Below, piece after piece: positions 15,723 through 23,789 of a DNA stretch of 34,472 nt. The translations under genes and the position numbers were made by a program. Positions within the stretch are counted from its first letter, which is position 1. Each line of letters begins with the position of its first letter. Origin of the DNA: Pseudomonadota bacterium (lineage in GTDB: Bacteria; Pseudomonadota; Gammaproteobacteria; Burkholderiales; Rhodocyclaceae); assembly GCA_029780075.1 (NCBI GenBank), contig JAKOZI010000208.1:1-34472 (forward strand), read 5' to 3'. The notes under the pieces are model-generated. The model saw only the letters and a program-made list of their open reading frames with translations, ran no database searches and had not been told where the DNA came from.

Positions 15723-16985
15723 ATGCATTTGCCGGTGACGGATTTGCCCGACTCCGCGCAGGCGATCGACGCGACTGCTACTCGTCGCTCGATGCGGTTC
15801 ATCGACGAGTTTCGTGACGGCGAGCTGGCCAGAGGTCTGGCGGCGGCGATTCGGCAGGCGGTGCGGCCCGATCGGGATTATCGTTTCATGGAATTCTGCG
15901 GCGGTCATACGCATGCCATTGCTCGGTACGGCGTGACCGATCTGCTGCCGCCAAACGTGCACCTGATTCATGGTCCTGGCTGCCCGGTCTGCGTGCTGCC
16001 CATAGGACGCATCGACATGGCCATCCGTCTCGTCAGGGAGGCTGGCGTGACGCTCTGCAGTTACGGGGACCCCTTGCGTGTGCCGGCATCCGGCGGCTTG
16101 TCGCTGCTCAAGGTCAAGGCAGCGCTCGGCCGCGACGGAAACACGCCGGGTGATCTGCGCATGATCTATTCGGGTGCCGATGCCCTGGCCTTCGCGCAGC
16201 AGCATCCCGAGCGGCAGGTGGTGTTCCTGGCCATCGGCTTCGAAACCACGACGCCGCCGACGGCCGTGCTGATCAGGCAGGCGCAGGCGCTCGGTCTCGG
16301 CAACTTCTCGGTCCTCTGCTGCCATGTCCTGACGCCACCGGCGATTGCCAGCATCCTCGCTACGACGGAAGTGCGGCAATGGGGCAGCGTGTCGCTCGAC
16401 GGCTTCATCGGTCCCGCGCACGTGTCGACAATCATCGGCACGCGCCCCTACGAGTGTTTCGCCGAGGACTATCGCAAACCGATGGTGGTCGCCGGCTTCG
16501 AACCGCTCGATGTCATGCTGGCGATCCTGATGTTGATCAAGCAGGTCAATGCCGGCCGGGCGTTCGTCGAGAACGAGTTTTCGCGGGCCGTGACGCGTGA
16601 TGGGAATCTCAGGGCGCAGCATCTGGTGTCCGAGGTCTTCGAACCGCGTCGCTCGTTTGCCTGGCGGGGTCTCGGAGAACTGCCATACAGCGCCCTGCGG
16701 ATTCGTCAGGCGTTTGCCGATTTCGACGCCGAGCAGCGCTATGCCGTACGCTACGAGGCGGTCGCAGACCATCCGGCCTGCGAATGTGGTGCGGTCTTGC
16801 GTGGAGTCAAACAGCCGCGGCAGTGCCGCATTTTCGGGAGCGTGTGTACGCCCGAAAATCCGGTCGGATCGTGCATGGTGTCTTCCGAGGGGGCCTGTGC
16901 GGCGCATTATTCGTTCGGGCGTTTTGCCGACGCGGCGCCGCCGACAGGCGCCGATTTTCCAGGTTCACCGCGAGCCTCCGGATGA
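15723..16985 (+). CDS. hypD: Iron-sulfur maturation scaffold HypD
   Basis: The product is about 420 residues from this start. HypD motifs are clear: MEFCGGHTHAIARYG (56-70), HGPGCPVCVLP (83-93), GFETTTPPTA, the GFIGPAHVS loop, and a C-terminal cysteine cluster binding [4Fe-4S] (CECGAVLRGVKQPRQCRIF, then CTPENPVGSCMVSSEGAC). HypD assembles the Fe(CN)2CO unit with HypC and HypE. The N-terminus is uncertain: ATG at 15723 lacks a well-spaced ribosome binding site and an in-frame ATG at 15792 would give a more usual length near 397. The stop overlaps hypE as ATGA. Confidence 0.93.
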   Translation: MHLPVTDLPDSAQAIDATATRRSMRFIDEFRDGELARGLAAAIRQAVRPDRDYRFMEFCGGHTHAIARYGVTDLLPPNVHLIHGPGCPVCVLPIGRIDMAIRLVREAGVTLCSYGDPLRVPASGGLSLLKVKAALGRDGNTPGDLRMIYSGADALAFAQQHPERQVVFLAIGFETTTPPTAVLIRQAQALGLGNFSVLCCHVLTPPAIASILATTEVRQWGSVSLDGFIGPAHVSTIIGTRPYECFAEDYRKPMVVAGFEPLDVMLAILMLIKQVNAGRAFVENEFSRAVTRDGNLRAQHLVSEVFEPRRSFAWRGLGELPYSALRIRQAFADFDAEQRYAVRYEAVADHPACECGAVLRGVKQPRQCRIFGSVCTPENPVGSCMVSSEGACAAHYSFGRFADAAPPTGADFPGSPRASG

Positions 16986-18031
16986 AGCCCGTGCGCCAGG
17001 CCTACATTCGGCCTCTCGACCTTCGCCACGGTTGTGTCGAGATGAGCCATGGCAGCGGTGGCCGGGGCATGGCGCAACTGATCGAGGAGCTGTTCGCGCG
17101 CTGGCTGGGCAACGCCTATCTCGGACAAGGCAACGACGCTGCCGTGCTGCCCGCGGCAACGGGCAGGCTGGTGATGTCCACCGATGCGCATGTCGTTTCG
17201 CCGCTGTTCTTTCCCGGCGGCGACATTGGCTGCCTGGCGGTGCATGGCACGATCAACGACATTGCCGTGATGGGCGCGACCCCACTCTACCTCGCGGCCA
17301 GCTTCATCCTCGAAGAAGGCTTTCCGCTTGGCGATCTGGCACGGATCGTCGAATCCATGGCGCGCGCGGCAGAGGTGGCCGCGGTACCGGTGGTCACCGG
17401 CGATACCAAGGTCGTCCAGCGAGGCAAGGGCGACGGCGTATACATCACTACCACCGGTGTCGGCGTCGTCGCCGAGGGCGAGGACTATGCCGGTGACCGC
17501 GCCCGACCCGGTGACCGGATCATCGTCTCGGGAAGCATCGGCGAGCACGGCATGGCGATCATGGCGCAGCGCGAAAACATCGGTTTTGCCTCGGCGATCG
17601 TTTCGGACACCGCCGCGCTGCACGGCCTGATCGCCGCCATGCGTGCGAGCGGGGCGACGATCCGCACGCTGCGCGACCCCACGCGCGGCGGCGTGGCTAC
17701 CACCCTCAACGAAATCGCCCGCCAGTCGGGTGTCGGGATGATGTTGCAGGAGTCAGCCCTGCCGGTGCTGCCCGAGGTTGCCGCTGCCTGCGAATTCCTC
17801 GGCCTCGACCCGCTCTATGTGGCCAACGAGGGCAAGCTGCTGGCAATCGTCGCCCCTGAGGACACCGACACGCTGCTGCAGGCGATGCGCGCGCATCCGC
17901 TCGGCCGGCAGGCCGCAGCGATCGGCAAGGTGCATGCCGACCCCCAGCATTTCGTGCAGATGACGACCGAGCTTGGCGGGCGCCGGATTGTCGATTGGCT
18001 GACCGGCGAACAGTTGCCACGCATCTGCTGA
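16982..18031 (+). CDS. hypE: Hydrogenase maturation dehydratase HypE
   Basis: The 349-residue PurM/ThiL-like protein starts just before the conserved MSHGSGGRGMAQLIEELF and has GNDAAVLP, MSTDAHVVSPLFFPGGDIG and RDPTRGGVATTLNEIA. It ends in the invariant LPRIC, whose terminal Cys349 is carbamoylated by HypF and dehydrated to thiocyanate at the expense of ATP. The ATG overlaps the hypD stop. A shorter start at the MSHGSGG methionine is possible. It is the last hyp gene; draG converges on it from the other strand after about 110 bases. Confidence 0.96.
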   Translation: MKPVRQAYIRPLDLRHGCVEMSHGSGGRGMAQLIEELFARWLGNAYLGQGNDAAVLPAATGRLVMSTDAHVVSPLFFPGGDIGCLAVHGTINDIAVMGATPLYLAASFILEEGFPLGDLARIVESMARAAEVAAVPVVTGDTKVVQRGKGDGVYITTTGVGVVAEGEDYAGDRARPGDRIIVSGSIGEHGMAIMAQRENIGFASAIVSDTAALHGLIAAMRASGATIRTLRDPTRGGVATTLNEIARQSGVGMMLQESALPVLPEVAAACEFLGLDPLYVANEGKLLAIVAPEDTDTLLQAMRAHPLGRQAAAIGKVHADPQHFVQMTTELGGRRIVDWLTGEQLPRIC

Positions 18032-18053
18032 GATCCTTTGTGGCGCCTGGTCT

Positions 18054-18068
18054 GCCGCCAACGGCGGC
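18054..18068 (+). terminator. Short GC stem-loop after hypE, weak terminator candidate
   Basis: GCCGCC (18054-18059), three loop bases and GGCGGC (18063-18068) form a tight 6-bp stem about 20 bases past the hypE stop, in the convergent gap with draG. There is no T-run on either side, so intrinsic termination is not assured. In GC-rich DNA such a small stem can also arise by chance. Confidence 0.25.
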
Positions 18069-18139
18069 GCACGGTGCGATCGGCGCGGCTGAGGCGATCA
18101 CCCCCTCAAGCCAGCGGCTTTTCCGGTGATCTTTGCCGA

Positions 18140-19054
18140 CTATTCGTGCCGCGGTGCCTGCAGCAGCGCACGTGCCTGCTCCCGGCAGCGGCTGGCGACG
18201 CCGGGATCGAGAGCGGCGAGCCAGCGTCGTGGCAGCGCGTCTGCACCGTACAACGCGCCGAACAGCATGCCGGCGATGGCGCCGGTGGTGTCGGCATCGC
18301 CGCCGCGATTGACGACATCGACCAGACCGTCCTCGAAGCCGGTGTTTTGGAGCAGCGCCTGCAACACCGCCTGCAGGGTTTCGACGACCCAGCCGCTGGG
18401 ATTTTCACGCGGAGGACGGTCGTGGAACGACAACTCCGGATGCTTTCCCACCAGGGGCTGGATGCGCCGACAGACCACCTCCGGCAGGGTGTCGCCGCGC
18501 AGAAAGTCCTGCACCGTCAACGTCAGGAACTCGCACACGACGTCCGAGATGGGATTGTTGTGGGTCACGTGCGCCTGTGCGTGCGCGGCTGCGCGCACCA
18601 CTGACTCGGATTCTCCGAAAGTCGCCAGGGCCACCGGCAGCACACGCATCGCCGCCCCGTTGCCGGCGTCGTGGTCGGATGCCGGGGCGACCGGCACGCC
18701 GGTCTTGCGAAAGGTCACCAGATTGCGCCGCACGGTGTTGCCGATGTCGATCGGCTTGCTGCGCATCCAGGCATCGAAGGCGTTGGCACAGGCCAGCGGG
18801 ACGACCCGACCCGCATCGGCGATGATCGCCTCGCCCAACGCCAGCGACATGCCGGTATCGTCGGTGACCTGACCGGCCTTCAGTCGCAGCCAGCCGCCAC
18901 CGACGATTTCCCGGTGGATGCCGTAGTGATGGGCGATCTCGCGCGGGGTCATGAACTCGACCGTCGCACCCAGCGCATCGCCGAGGGCCAGGCCGAGATA
19001 GGCGGCCTCGGCCCGCGCCCGGATGGCGCTGAAAGCGGCAGTCGGCGCCGGCAT
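18140..19054 (-). CDS. draG: ADP-ribosyl-[dinitrogen reductase] hydrolase DraG
   Basis: The 304-residue ADP-ribosylglycohydrolase has the dimanganese-site motifs: GLALGDALGATVEFM near 21-35, TDDTGMSLALGE (64-75), the mid-protein ASDHDAGNGAAMRVLPVA, and NRGGDADTTGAIAGMLFGALYG near the C-terminus. DraG removes ADP-ribose from the Fe protein of nitrogenase and so reactivates it after ammonium or energy stress. The context (last gene of the nifB-led set) supports DraG rather than a generic family member. The ATG at 19052-19054 overlaps the preceding ferredoxin stop (TGATG). The usual partner draT is not in this window. Confidence 0.9.
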   Translation of the reverse strand: MPAPTAAFSAIRARAEAAYLGLALGDALGATVEFMTPREIAHHYGIHREIVGGGWLRLKAGQVTDDTGMSLALGEAIIADAGRVVPLACANAFDAWMRSKPIDIGNTVRRNLVTFRKTGVPVAPASDHDAGNGAAMRVLPVALATFGESESVVRAAAHAQAHVTHNNPISDVVCEFLTLTVQDFLRGDTLPEVVCRRIQPLVGKHPELSFHDRPPRENPSGWVVETLQAVLQALLQNTGFEDGLVDVVNRGGDADTTGAIAGMLFGALYGADALPRRWLAALDPGVASRCREQARALLQAPRHE

Positions 19055-19428
19055 CAGCGGCTCGGATACTCGACCAGGATGTCCTCGTCGCGAACGATGT
19101 ACTGGCAGGCCAGGCGCCACTCGGTCGGCGGCAGGTCATCGACGTACATCTGTTCGATCTGTGCCTGCTTGATTTTGCCCATGTCCTTGAGTACGGCGAC
19201 CTCGCGTACGTTGAGCGGGCCACCCATGTGCCCGTACTTGTTGTGGCTGCTCTTGTCGACGCTGCTGACCTTGACCAGACAGGTGCCGCATTCGCCGTCA
19301 CCACAGGAAAAGTCGATCGGGACATGGTTCTCCTTGGCGAGCTTGAGAATCGTCTGGGTGTGGCTGCCGGCAACGGCATAGATGGTCTTGTCCTTGTGCA
19401 TCGGACTGGAAAAGGTGATATTCGGCAT
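19054..19428 (-). CDS. [2Fe-2S] ferredoxin with extended C-terminal region
   Basis: The 124-residue plant-type ferredoxin has cluster cysteines C42, C47 and C50 (FSCGDGECGTC) and C108 (WRLACQY). The 57 residues between the third and fourth cysteines are longer than in compact ferredoxins and include a charged segment (KDMGKIKQAQIEQMYVDD). It begins MPNITFSSP with AGGAG seven bases upstream. Between another ferredoxin and draG in the nifB-led set, it is likely an electron carrier to nitrogenase or NifB-linked steps. I cannot name the orthologue, and a role in signalling redox state to DraG is only speculation. Confidence 0.85.
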   Translation of the reverse strand: MPNITFSSPMHKDKTIYAVAGSHTQTILKLAKENHVPIDFSCGDGECGTCLVKVSSVDKSSHNKYGHMGGPLNVREVAVLKDMGKIKQAQIEQMYVDDLPPTEWRLACQYIVRDEDILVEYPSR

Positions 19429-19466
19429 GGGAGGCTCCTGGTAAATGGAAGGGGTGGGGTGAAAAC

Positions 19467-19754
19467 TCAGGCCGGCTTGACGACGATGTTGCCGCCGAGA
19501 ATCTGCGCCTGACAGGCGAGGCGGTGACGGCGCGGTGCAAGGTTGTCCTTGAGCACCTGGTCTTCGAGCACCGAGGGGGCGGCGAGGTGCTCATGACCCG
19601 AGACGATCTTGGTCAGGCAGGTGCAACACTCGCCTTCGCGACAGCCGTAGGTGATGCCGGCACCGACCTTTTCCGAGACCTCGATCAGGCGGGTGCCTGC
19701 GGGTACGGTGACGGTGACGCCGATATCCTGAAAGGTGACGCTGGCTTTGGGCAT
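19467..19754 (-). CDS. [2Fe-2S] ferredoxin, nif-linked
   Basis: The 95-residue protein is a plant-type [2Fe-2S] ferredoxin with C38, C43, C46 (YGCREGECCTC) and C81 (HRLACQAQ). An additional C44 sits inside the motif. The N-terminus MPKASVTFQDIGVTVTVPAGTRLIEVSEKVG is typical of the nif-associated FdxC/FdxB type. GGAGAA precedes the ATG at 19752-19754; the longer open frame upstream belongs to the flavodiiron gene region read in another frame. It lies 22 bases after the flavodiiron protein stop and 38 before the next ferredoxin, so co-transcription is likely. Confidence 0.87.
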   Translation of the reverse strand: MPKASVTFQDIGVTVTVPAGTRLIEVSEKVGAGITYGCREGECCTCLTKIVSGHEHLAAPSVLEDQVLKDNLAPRRHRLACQAQILGGNIVVKPA

Positions 19755-19776
19755 GCGGATTCTCCGATGGGTGAAA

Positions 19777-21051
19777 TCAAACGAGGTTGGCCATGTCGAT
19801 GGTCCGTGGCGTCGCGCGACCCAGCAGGTGCAGCGCGATCTGGCGGCCGAGATCGTGGCAGGCAGAAAAATCATCGGCGGTCGGGGTCAGGCGTGCCTTG
19901 ACGCCGGGCAGCGGCACGCGCAGCTTCAGGCGGCGCAGGCGATCCTCGATCATCGGCACCGCTTCGCCACTCCAGCCGTAGGATCCGAACGCCGCGGCGA
20001 GCTTGCCCTTGACGTCGACCATGGTCAGCGAGGAGAGCAGATCCCACACCGGCTTGACCGCGTCGCCGTTGATCGTCGGGCTGCCGAACACCAGCGCGTC
20101 GGCCTCCTCGATCAGGTCAACGAAGGGCTGCGCGTGCCCGCCCTCCAGGTCATAGAGCGAGACGCGCACTTCGCCGGCGGCGCTCGACGCCGACTCGGCG
20201 CCGGCCGCCACGGCTTCGGCCATGCGCCGCGTAGCGCCGTAAGCCGAGATATAGAAGACCAGCAAGGTCTTCGTACCGGCGCCGTGCAGGCTGGGCGCCG
20301 ATAGCGAACGGTAGCGGGCGACGTAGTCACGCGGATCCTGACGCAGGATCGGGCCGTGCCCTGGCGCGATGATGCGTATCGGCAAGGGTTCGATCAGGTC
20401 GAGGGCGGTGCGCACGTGGGCCCGAAACGGGCGCATGATATGAGCATAGTAATACTCGAAGGAAAAGCGGAAGTCACCGACGGCGTCGTTGAACAGGCGC
20501 GTGTCGCAATAATGGCAGCCGAGGAAGTCAGCCGAGAACAGGACGCCTTCGGCAGCCAGCCAGGTGCATTGTGTGTCCGGCCAGTGCAGGTAGGGGGTGT
20601 TGAAGAATTCGAGTTGCCGGTCGCCGAGATCGGCGCTGTCGCCGGTGCCGACGAAGGCGATGCGCCCTTCGAACTCACCCGGATCAAAAAGCCCCTTCAG
20701 CATCAGGCGGGCCTGCGGCGAGACCAGCAGCGTCGCACCAGGCGCGCGCCGCAGCAGTTCCGGAAGCGCGCCGGAGTGATCGGGTTCGAGATGATTGAGG
20801 ACGATGGTGGTGATTTCGTCGTAGTCGGCAATCGATTCAAGACGGCGAAAGAAGGTTTCGGAGAAGTTGAGCTTGACCGTGTCGATGACCGCGACGCCTG
20901 CGCTGCCGCGCACCGCATAGGCGTTGTAGCTGGTGCCGTTGGCGGTGCGCAGGATGATGTCGAAGTTCCGCAGATCCGGGTCGAAAGCGCCGATCCAATG
21001 CACACCGGGGGCGACAGACACCGCGCTTTCAGGGAGAGCAGCGGCGGGCAT
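19777..21051 (-). CDS. Flavodiiron protein (A-type flavoprotein, oxygen or NO reductase)
   Basis: The 424-residue product joins a metallo-beta-lactamase-like diiron domain and a flavodoxin domain. Diiron ligands are all present: H87-X-E89-X-D91-H92 (HLEPDHSG), H156 (YLHWPDT), D175 (SADFLGCHYCD) and H232 (APGHGP). The flavodoxin domain starts near 250 (LLVFYISAYGATRRMAEAVA) and binds FMN, with GSPTINGDAVKPVWDLL after it. There is no rubredoxin tail, so electrons must come from a separate partner, plausibly the adjacent ferredoxins. The family reduces O2 to water or NO to N2O; inside a nif operon O2 scavenging is attractive but inferred. The start is uncertain: ATG at 21051 is used, and ATG at 21108 would add 19 residues and overlap the upstream gene more. 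Confidence 0.9.
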   Translation of the reverse strand: MPAAALPESAVSVAPGVHWIGAFDPDLRNFDIILRTANGTSYNAYAVRGSAGVAVIDTVKLNFSETFFRRLESIADYDEITTIVLNHLEPDHSGALPELLRRAPGATLLVSPQARLMLKGLFDPGEFEGRIAFVGTGDSADLGDRQLEFFNTPYLHWPDTQCTWLAAEGVLFSADFLGCHYCDTRLFNDAVGDFRFSFEYYYAHIMRPFRAHVRTALDLIEPLPIRIIAPGHGPILRQDPRDYVARYRSLSAPSLHGAGTKTLLVFYISAYGATRRMAEAVAAGAESASSAAGEVRVSLYDLEGGHAQPFVDLIEEADALVFGSPTINGDAVKPVWDLLSSLTMVDVKGKLAAAFGSYGWSGEAVPMIEDRLRRLKLRVPLPGVKARLTPTADDFSACHDLGRQIALHLLGRATPRTIDMANLV

Positions 21052-21520
21052 GCGCTGGGTCGTCGTCGAAGCGGCAGGGAAAAGCACCGCCGCCGGCTGA
21101 TTGCACATAATAGACACGGCCGCTGGAGGGTTTGCGGCGGCAGGCTTCAAGGTCACCCGACGGGAAGTCCGGCAGCCCGATCCAGGCGTCGATCGTCGCG
21201 GCATCGAAGCCCACCCGCCGCTCGTCGCCGACTTGCAGCAGCGGCCGGCGAATCAGCAGTGGATTGTTGCGCAACACGGCCAACGCGGTACGCTGGTCGA
21301 ATTCGTCCGGCACGATTTCACCGGACTTGATCGCCGGTGCCGAGGGGTTGAACCACTGCGCGACCGGCAGGTCGGCGAGGAACTCCAGCAGGCGCAGATT
21401 GCTCCAGAAGTGCTGGCGCAGGTCGCGGCTCTCGACCTGATGGCCGGCGGCGATCAGCAGGGCTTTCTGGCGAGCATTGCCCGCACAGCCGGACTTCTCG
21501 TAGAAAATGACGTCGGCCAT
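21029..21520 (-). CDS. ArsC-like nitrogenase-associated protein (NifO type)
   Basis: The 163-residue protein has the thioredoxin-like ArsC/Spx fold signature MADVIFYEKSGCAGNARQKALL (Cys12), then HFWSNLRLLEFLADLPVAQWFNPSAPAIKSGEI and NPLLIRRPLLQVGDERRVGFD. This matches the nitrogenase-associated branch (NifO-like) rather than true arsenate reductases, and its place two genes after nifB agrees. The exact function is poorly defined in the literature I recall. It starts two bases after the ferredoxin stop and overlaps the flavodiiron gene by about 23 bases. The last 25 residues are not conserved-looking. Confidence 0.85.
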   Translation of the reverse strand: MADVIFYEKSGCAGNARQKALLIAAGHQVESRDLRQHFWSNLRLLEFLADLPVAQWFNPSAPAIKSGEIVPDEFDQRTALAVLRNNPLLIRRPLLQVGDERRVGFDAATIDAWIGLPDFPSGDLEACRRKPSSGRVYYVQSAGGGAFPCRFDDDPAHARRCSP

Positions 21521-21522
21521 GG

Positions 21523-21801
21523 CTAGCGCGCCGCAATCTCGGCCTGCGCGGCCGCCCAGCGCTCGGGCGGGATGCCGGTCAGCGATCCCGGCGGATTGAG
21601 CGCTTCACCGAGTTCGTTGATGATCGCCCCTTCGATCGGGCAGATGCTGGCGCACTGCGCCTCGGCGAAGTCACCCAGGCATTCGGTACATTTGTCGGCC
21701 TCGATCAGGAAGTGCGGTGTCGCTTCGTAGATCGCCTGATTCGGGCAGAGGGGAGCGCATGCCCAGCAGTTAACGCAGCTTTCGATGATTTCGAGGGCCA
21801 C
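21523..21801 (-). CDS. fdxN: 2[4Fe-4S] ferredoxin FdxN type, downstream of nifB
   Basis: The 92-residue ferredoxin uses a GTG start (plus-strand 21799-21801) with GAGGAGG six bases upstream; no ATG occurs near the conserved N-terminus. The two cluster motifs are C9-x2-C12-x2-C15-x3-C19-P and C38-x2-C41-x8-C50-x3-C54-P. The eight-residue insertion in the second is typical of nif-linked FdxN-like ferredoxins. Such ferredoxins donate electrons to NifB or nitrogenase. It lies 10 bases after the nifB stop. A longer open frame through this region is only the nifB 3' end in another frame. Confidence 0.9.
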   Translation of the reverse strand: MALEIIESCVNCWACAPLCPNQAIYEATPHFLIEADKCTECLGDFAEAQCASICPIEGAIINELGEALNPPGSLTGIPPERWAAAQAEIAAR

Positions 21802-21811
21802 CTTGTCCTCC

Positions 21812-23329
21812 TCAGGCGCGTTTGGCGACGATTGGTCCGACGGCCAGCTTGCCCGCCGCCAGCATCTCGTTCCATACCGCCATGACCGCATCCACGATCG
21901 GTTGCATGGCGTGTTCGCCGTTGGGCTGGATGCCGGCCGATTCCAGTTGGCCCCAGGGTTCGTATCCGATGCGCGAGCAGAGCACGACTTCGCAGTCGGC
22001 GAGCGCCCTGATCGTTTTCTCCAGCACCGACTCGGCGTCGCCGCAGCTTTCGTCGCCCGAACAGTAGGATTCCGCCTTGCGGTGGCCGACCAGGCGGGCG
22101 CCGCTGGCCGAGGCCTCATATACGAGGAACTCGCGGGCGTGCCCGAAGTGCACGGCGACCAGCCCGTCCTTGGCGGCGACAGCCATCAACACCGGTCGAC
22201 CGGGTACTGGCGCCGGCTTCGCGGCGTGCGGCTGGAAGCTGATCACCTGTGGCGTTGCGGTGGCGGCCGGCGGGTGTGCCCTGGCGCGTTTTTCGGCCAG
22301 CTCGGCGGCAATCTGCGCGCGCAGTTCGGCGCGTACCACCATCGCCGCCTCGTAGTCGATCTCCATGGTGTCGATCCTGTCGAGCGTGAACTCGGCACCG
22401 CGGTCCTCGCCGAGCAGGCCGACCGCATCGGCGCGGCACTGGCGGCAATGGCGCATCATGTTCATGTCGCCTTCGCAGGCATCCTGCAGGGCCTTGAGTT
22501 CCGCCGGTTTCGGGCTCCTTTGCCCCATCACGCCGTAGAAAGTGCCGTGTTCGGCCTCGGCGATCAGCGGCATGACGTTGTGCAGAAAGGCTCCCTTGGA
22601 CTTGACCACCTTCGACACTTCCGGCAGGTGCTGGTCATTGACGCCGGGGATCAGCACCGAGTTGACCTTCACCAGGATGCCGCGCGCGGTGAGCATTTCC
22701 AGGCCCTTCTGCTGCTGCTCGATGAGGATCGCCGCCGCCTCGCGGCCAAAGACGCGCTTGTTCTTCCAGAATATCCAGGGATAGATGCGGGCACCGACGT
22801 CGGGGTCCACGCAGTTGATGGTGATGGTGACGTGGTCGATGTTGTAACGCGCCAGTTCATCGACGTGATCGGGCAGCACCAGGCCGTTGGTTGACACGCA
22901 GAGCTTGATGTCCGGCGCCTTCAACGCCAGTTGCCGGAAGGTTTCGAAGGTCCGCTGCGGATTGGCCAGCGGATCGCCGGGACCGGCAATGCCGAGGACA
23001 GTCATCTGCGGGATCGTCGCCGCCACCGCCAGCGTTTTCCTGACCGCCTGGTCCGGGGTCAGCAGTTCGGAAACGACGCCCGGTCGTGACTCGTTGGCGC
23101 AGTCGTACTTGCGGTTGCAGTAGTGGCACTGGATGTTGCAGGCCGGCGCCACCGCGACGTGCATGCGGGCGAAGTAGTGGTGGGCGTCTTCCGAATAACA
23201 GGGATGGTCCTGCACCCTGGCGCGAATGGCGTCGGAGAGGCCATCCACCTGCTGCGCCGTGGAGCCGCAACTACCGGCGCTACAGCCGGTGGCTGCGGGC
23301 GGTGAGGATTCGATGACTGGCAGATCCAT
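21812..23329 (-). CDS. nifB: FeMo-cofactor biosynthesis radical SAM protein NifB
   Basis: The 505-residue protein has the NifB N-terminal signature HPCYSEDAHHYFARMHVAVA and the radical SAM CX3CX2C motif at C64, C68, C71 (CNIQCHYCNRKYDC). The cysteine-rich segment MMRHCRQCRADAVGLLGEDR and a C-terminal NifX/NafY-like domain follow (about 375-490, with VHFGHAREFLVYE). NifB fuses two [4Fe-4S] units with carbide insertion to make NifB-co, the precursor of FeMo-co. The ATG at 23327-23329 has GGGAG six bases upstream. A sigma-54 promoter and a NifA site precede it. It heads an apparent seven-gene set ending at draG. Confidence 0.97.
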   Translation of the reverse strand: MDLPVIESSPPAATGCSAGSCGSTAQQVDGLSDAIRARVQDHPCYSEDAHHYFARMHVAVAPACNIQCHYCNRKYDCANESRPGVVSELLTPDQAVRKTLAVAATIPQMTVLGIAGPGDPLANPQRTFETFRQLALKAPDIKLCVSTNGLVLPDHVDELARYNIDHVTITINCVDPDVGARIYPWIFWKNKRVFGREAAAILIEQQQKGLEMLTARGILVKVNSVLIPGVNDQHLPEVSKVVKSKGAFLHNVMPLIAEAEHGTFYGVMGQRSPKPAELKALQDACEGDMNMMRHCRQCRADAVGLLGEDRGAEFTLDRIDTMEIDYEAAMVVRAELRAQIAAELAEKRARAHPPAATATPQVISFQPHAAKPAPVPGRPVLMAVAAKDGLVAVHFGHAREFLVYEASASGARLVGHRKAESYCSGDESCGDAESVLEKTIRALADCEVVLCSRIGYEPWGQLESAGIQPNGEHAMQPIVDAVMAVWNEMLAAGKLAVGPIVAKRA

Positions 23330-23376
23330 GGCGAGCTCCCTTGTGATTTCCCGGGTTTGAAGGCACCAGGGATGAA

Positions 23377-23391
23377 GCAACTGGCGTGCCA
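23377..23391 (-). promoter_or_regulatory. Sigma-54 (-24/-12) promoter of nifB
   Basis: On the minus strand the site reads TGGCAC-GCCAG-TTGC, an exact match to the RpoN consensus with GG and GC ten bases apart. Transcription would start near 23365, leaving a leader of about 36 bases before nifB. Confidence 0.88.
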
Positions 23392-23448
23392 GGACAGTCT
23401 TGTTGCTTAAGTCATTGAAAATCAGGATCCATCCAGATTCGCCCGTGA

Positions 23449-23464
23449 TGTTGCAAACACGACA
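23449..23464. promoter_or_regulatory. NifA upstream activator site of nifB
   Basis: TGT-N10-ACA (TGT 23449-23451, ACA 23462-23464) matches the NifA activator consensus. Its centre is about 90 bases upstream of the predicted nifB start, within the range for NifA enhancers. The motif alone is short, but its place next to a perfect sigma-54 promoter makes it credible. Confidence 0.75.
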
Positions 23465-23789
23465 ATGGCGGATTGACGACCGGCTGCGGTGATCCGTAGT
23501 GCGTGCGCGCCGCCACGCTGCGGGCGGCGAAACATGGCCGGTGACGCTGCTCGGTCGGCTGGCCGTTGGCCAAGGCATGAAGGGCATGCGTATGGGTGAA
23601 TTCCTGCTGATGGATGCCTTGCACCGCAGTCCGAGGAACTGCCGGTAGAGCCATTCGACGAGAACGGGGTACGACTGTTGAACGCGCGCGTGCCGGGGTT
23701 GTTGATGCGTCCCGGTCATGATTTCCGCTATCATCCGCTACGCGCGGGGGCGTACGATGTTTGGGGCAAAAGTGATGGGGGAGTACAGG
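23465..23789. other. Intergenic stretch between the nifB NifA site and the FHA-HDOD gene
   Basis: These roughly 325 bases carry no gene I can support. An 80-codon minus-strand frame (23412-23654) is open but has no recognised family and no good ribosome binding site. I found no sigma-54 or clear sigma-70 promoter for the rightward gene. The last part holds the GGGGAG ribosome binding site at about 23778-23783 that decides the next gene's start. Confidence 0.4.

Noticed and set aside
23412..23654. An 80-codon minus-strand frame upstream of nifB
   Set aside because: No family resemblance and no good ribosome binding site, and it runs across the NifA site. Open frames of this size are common by chance in such GC-rich DNA.
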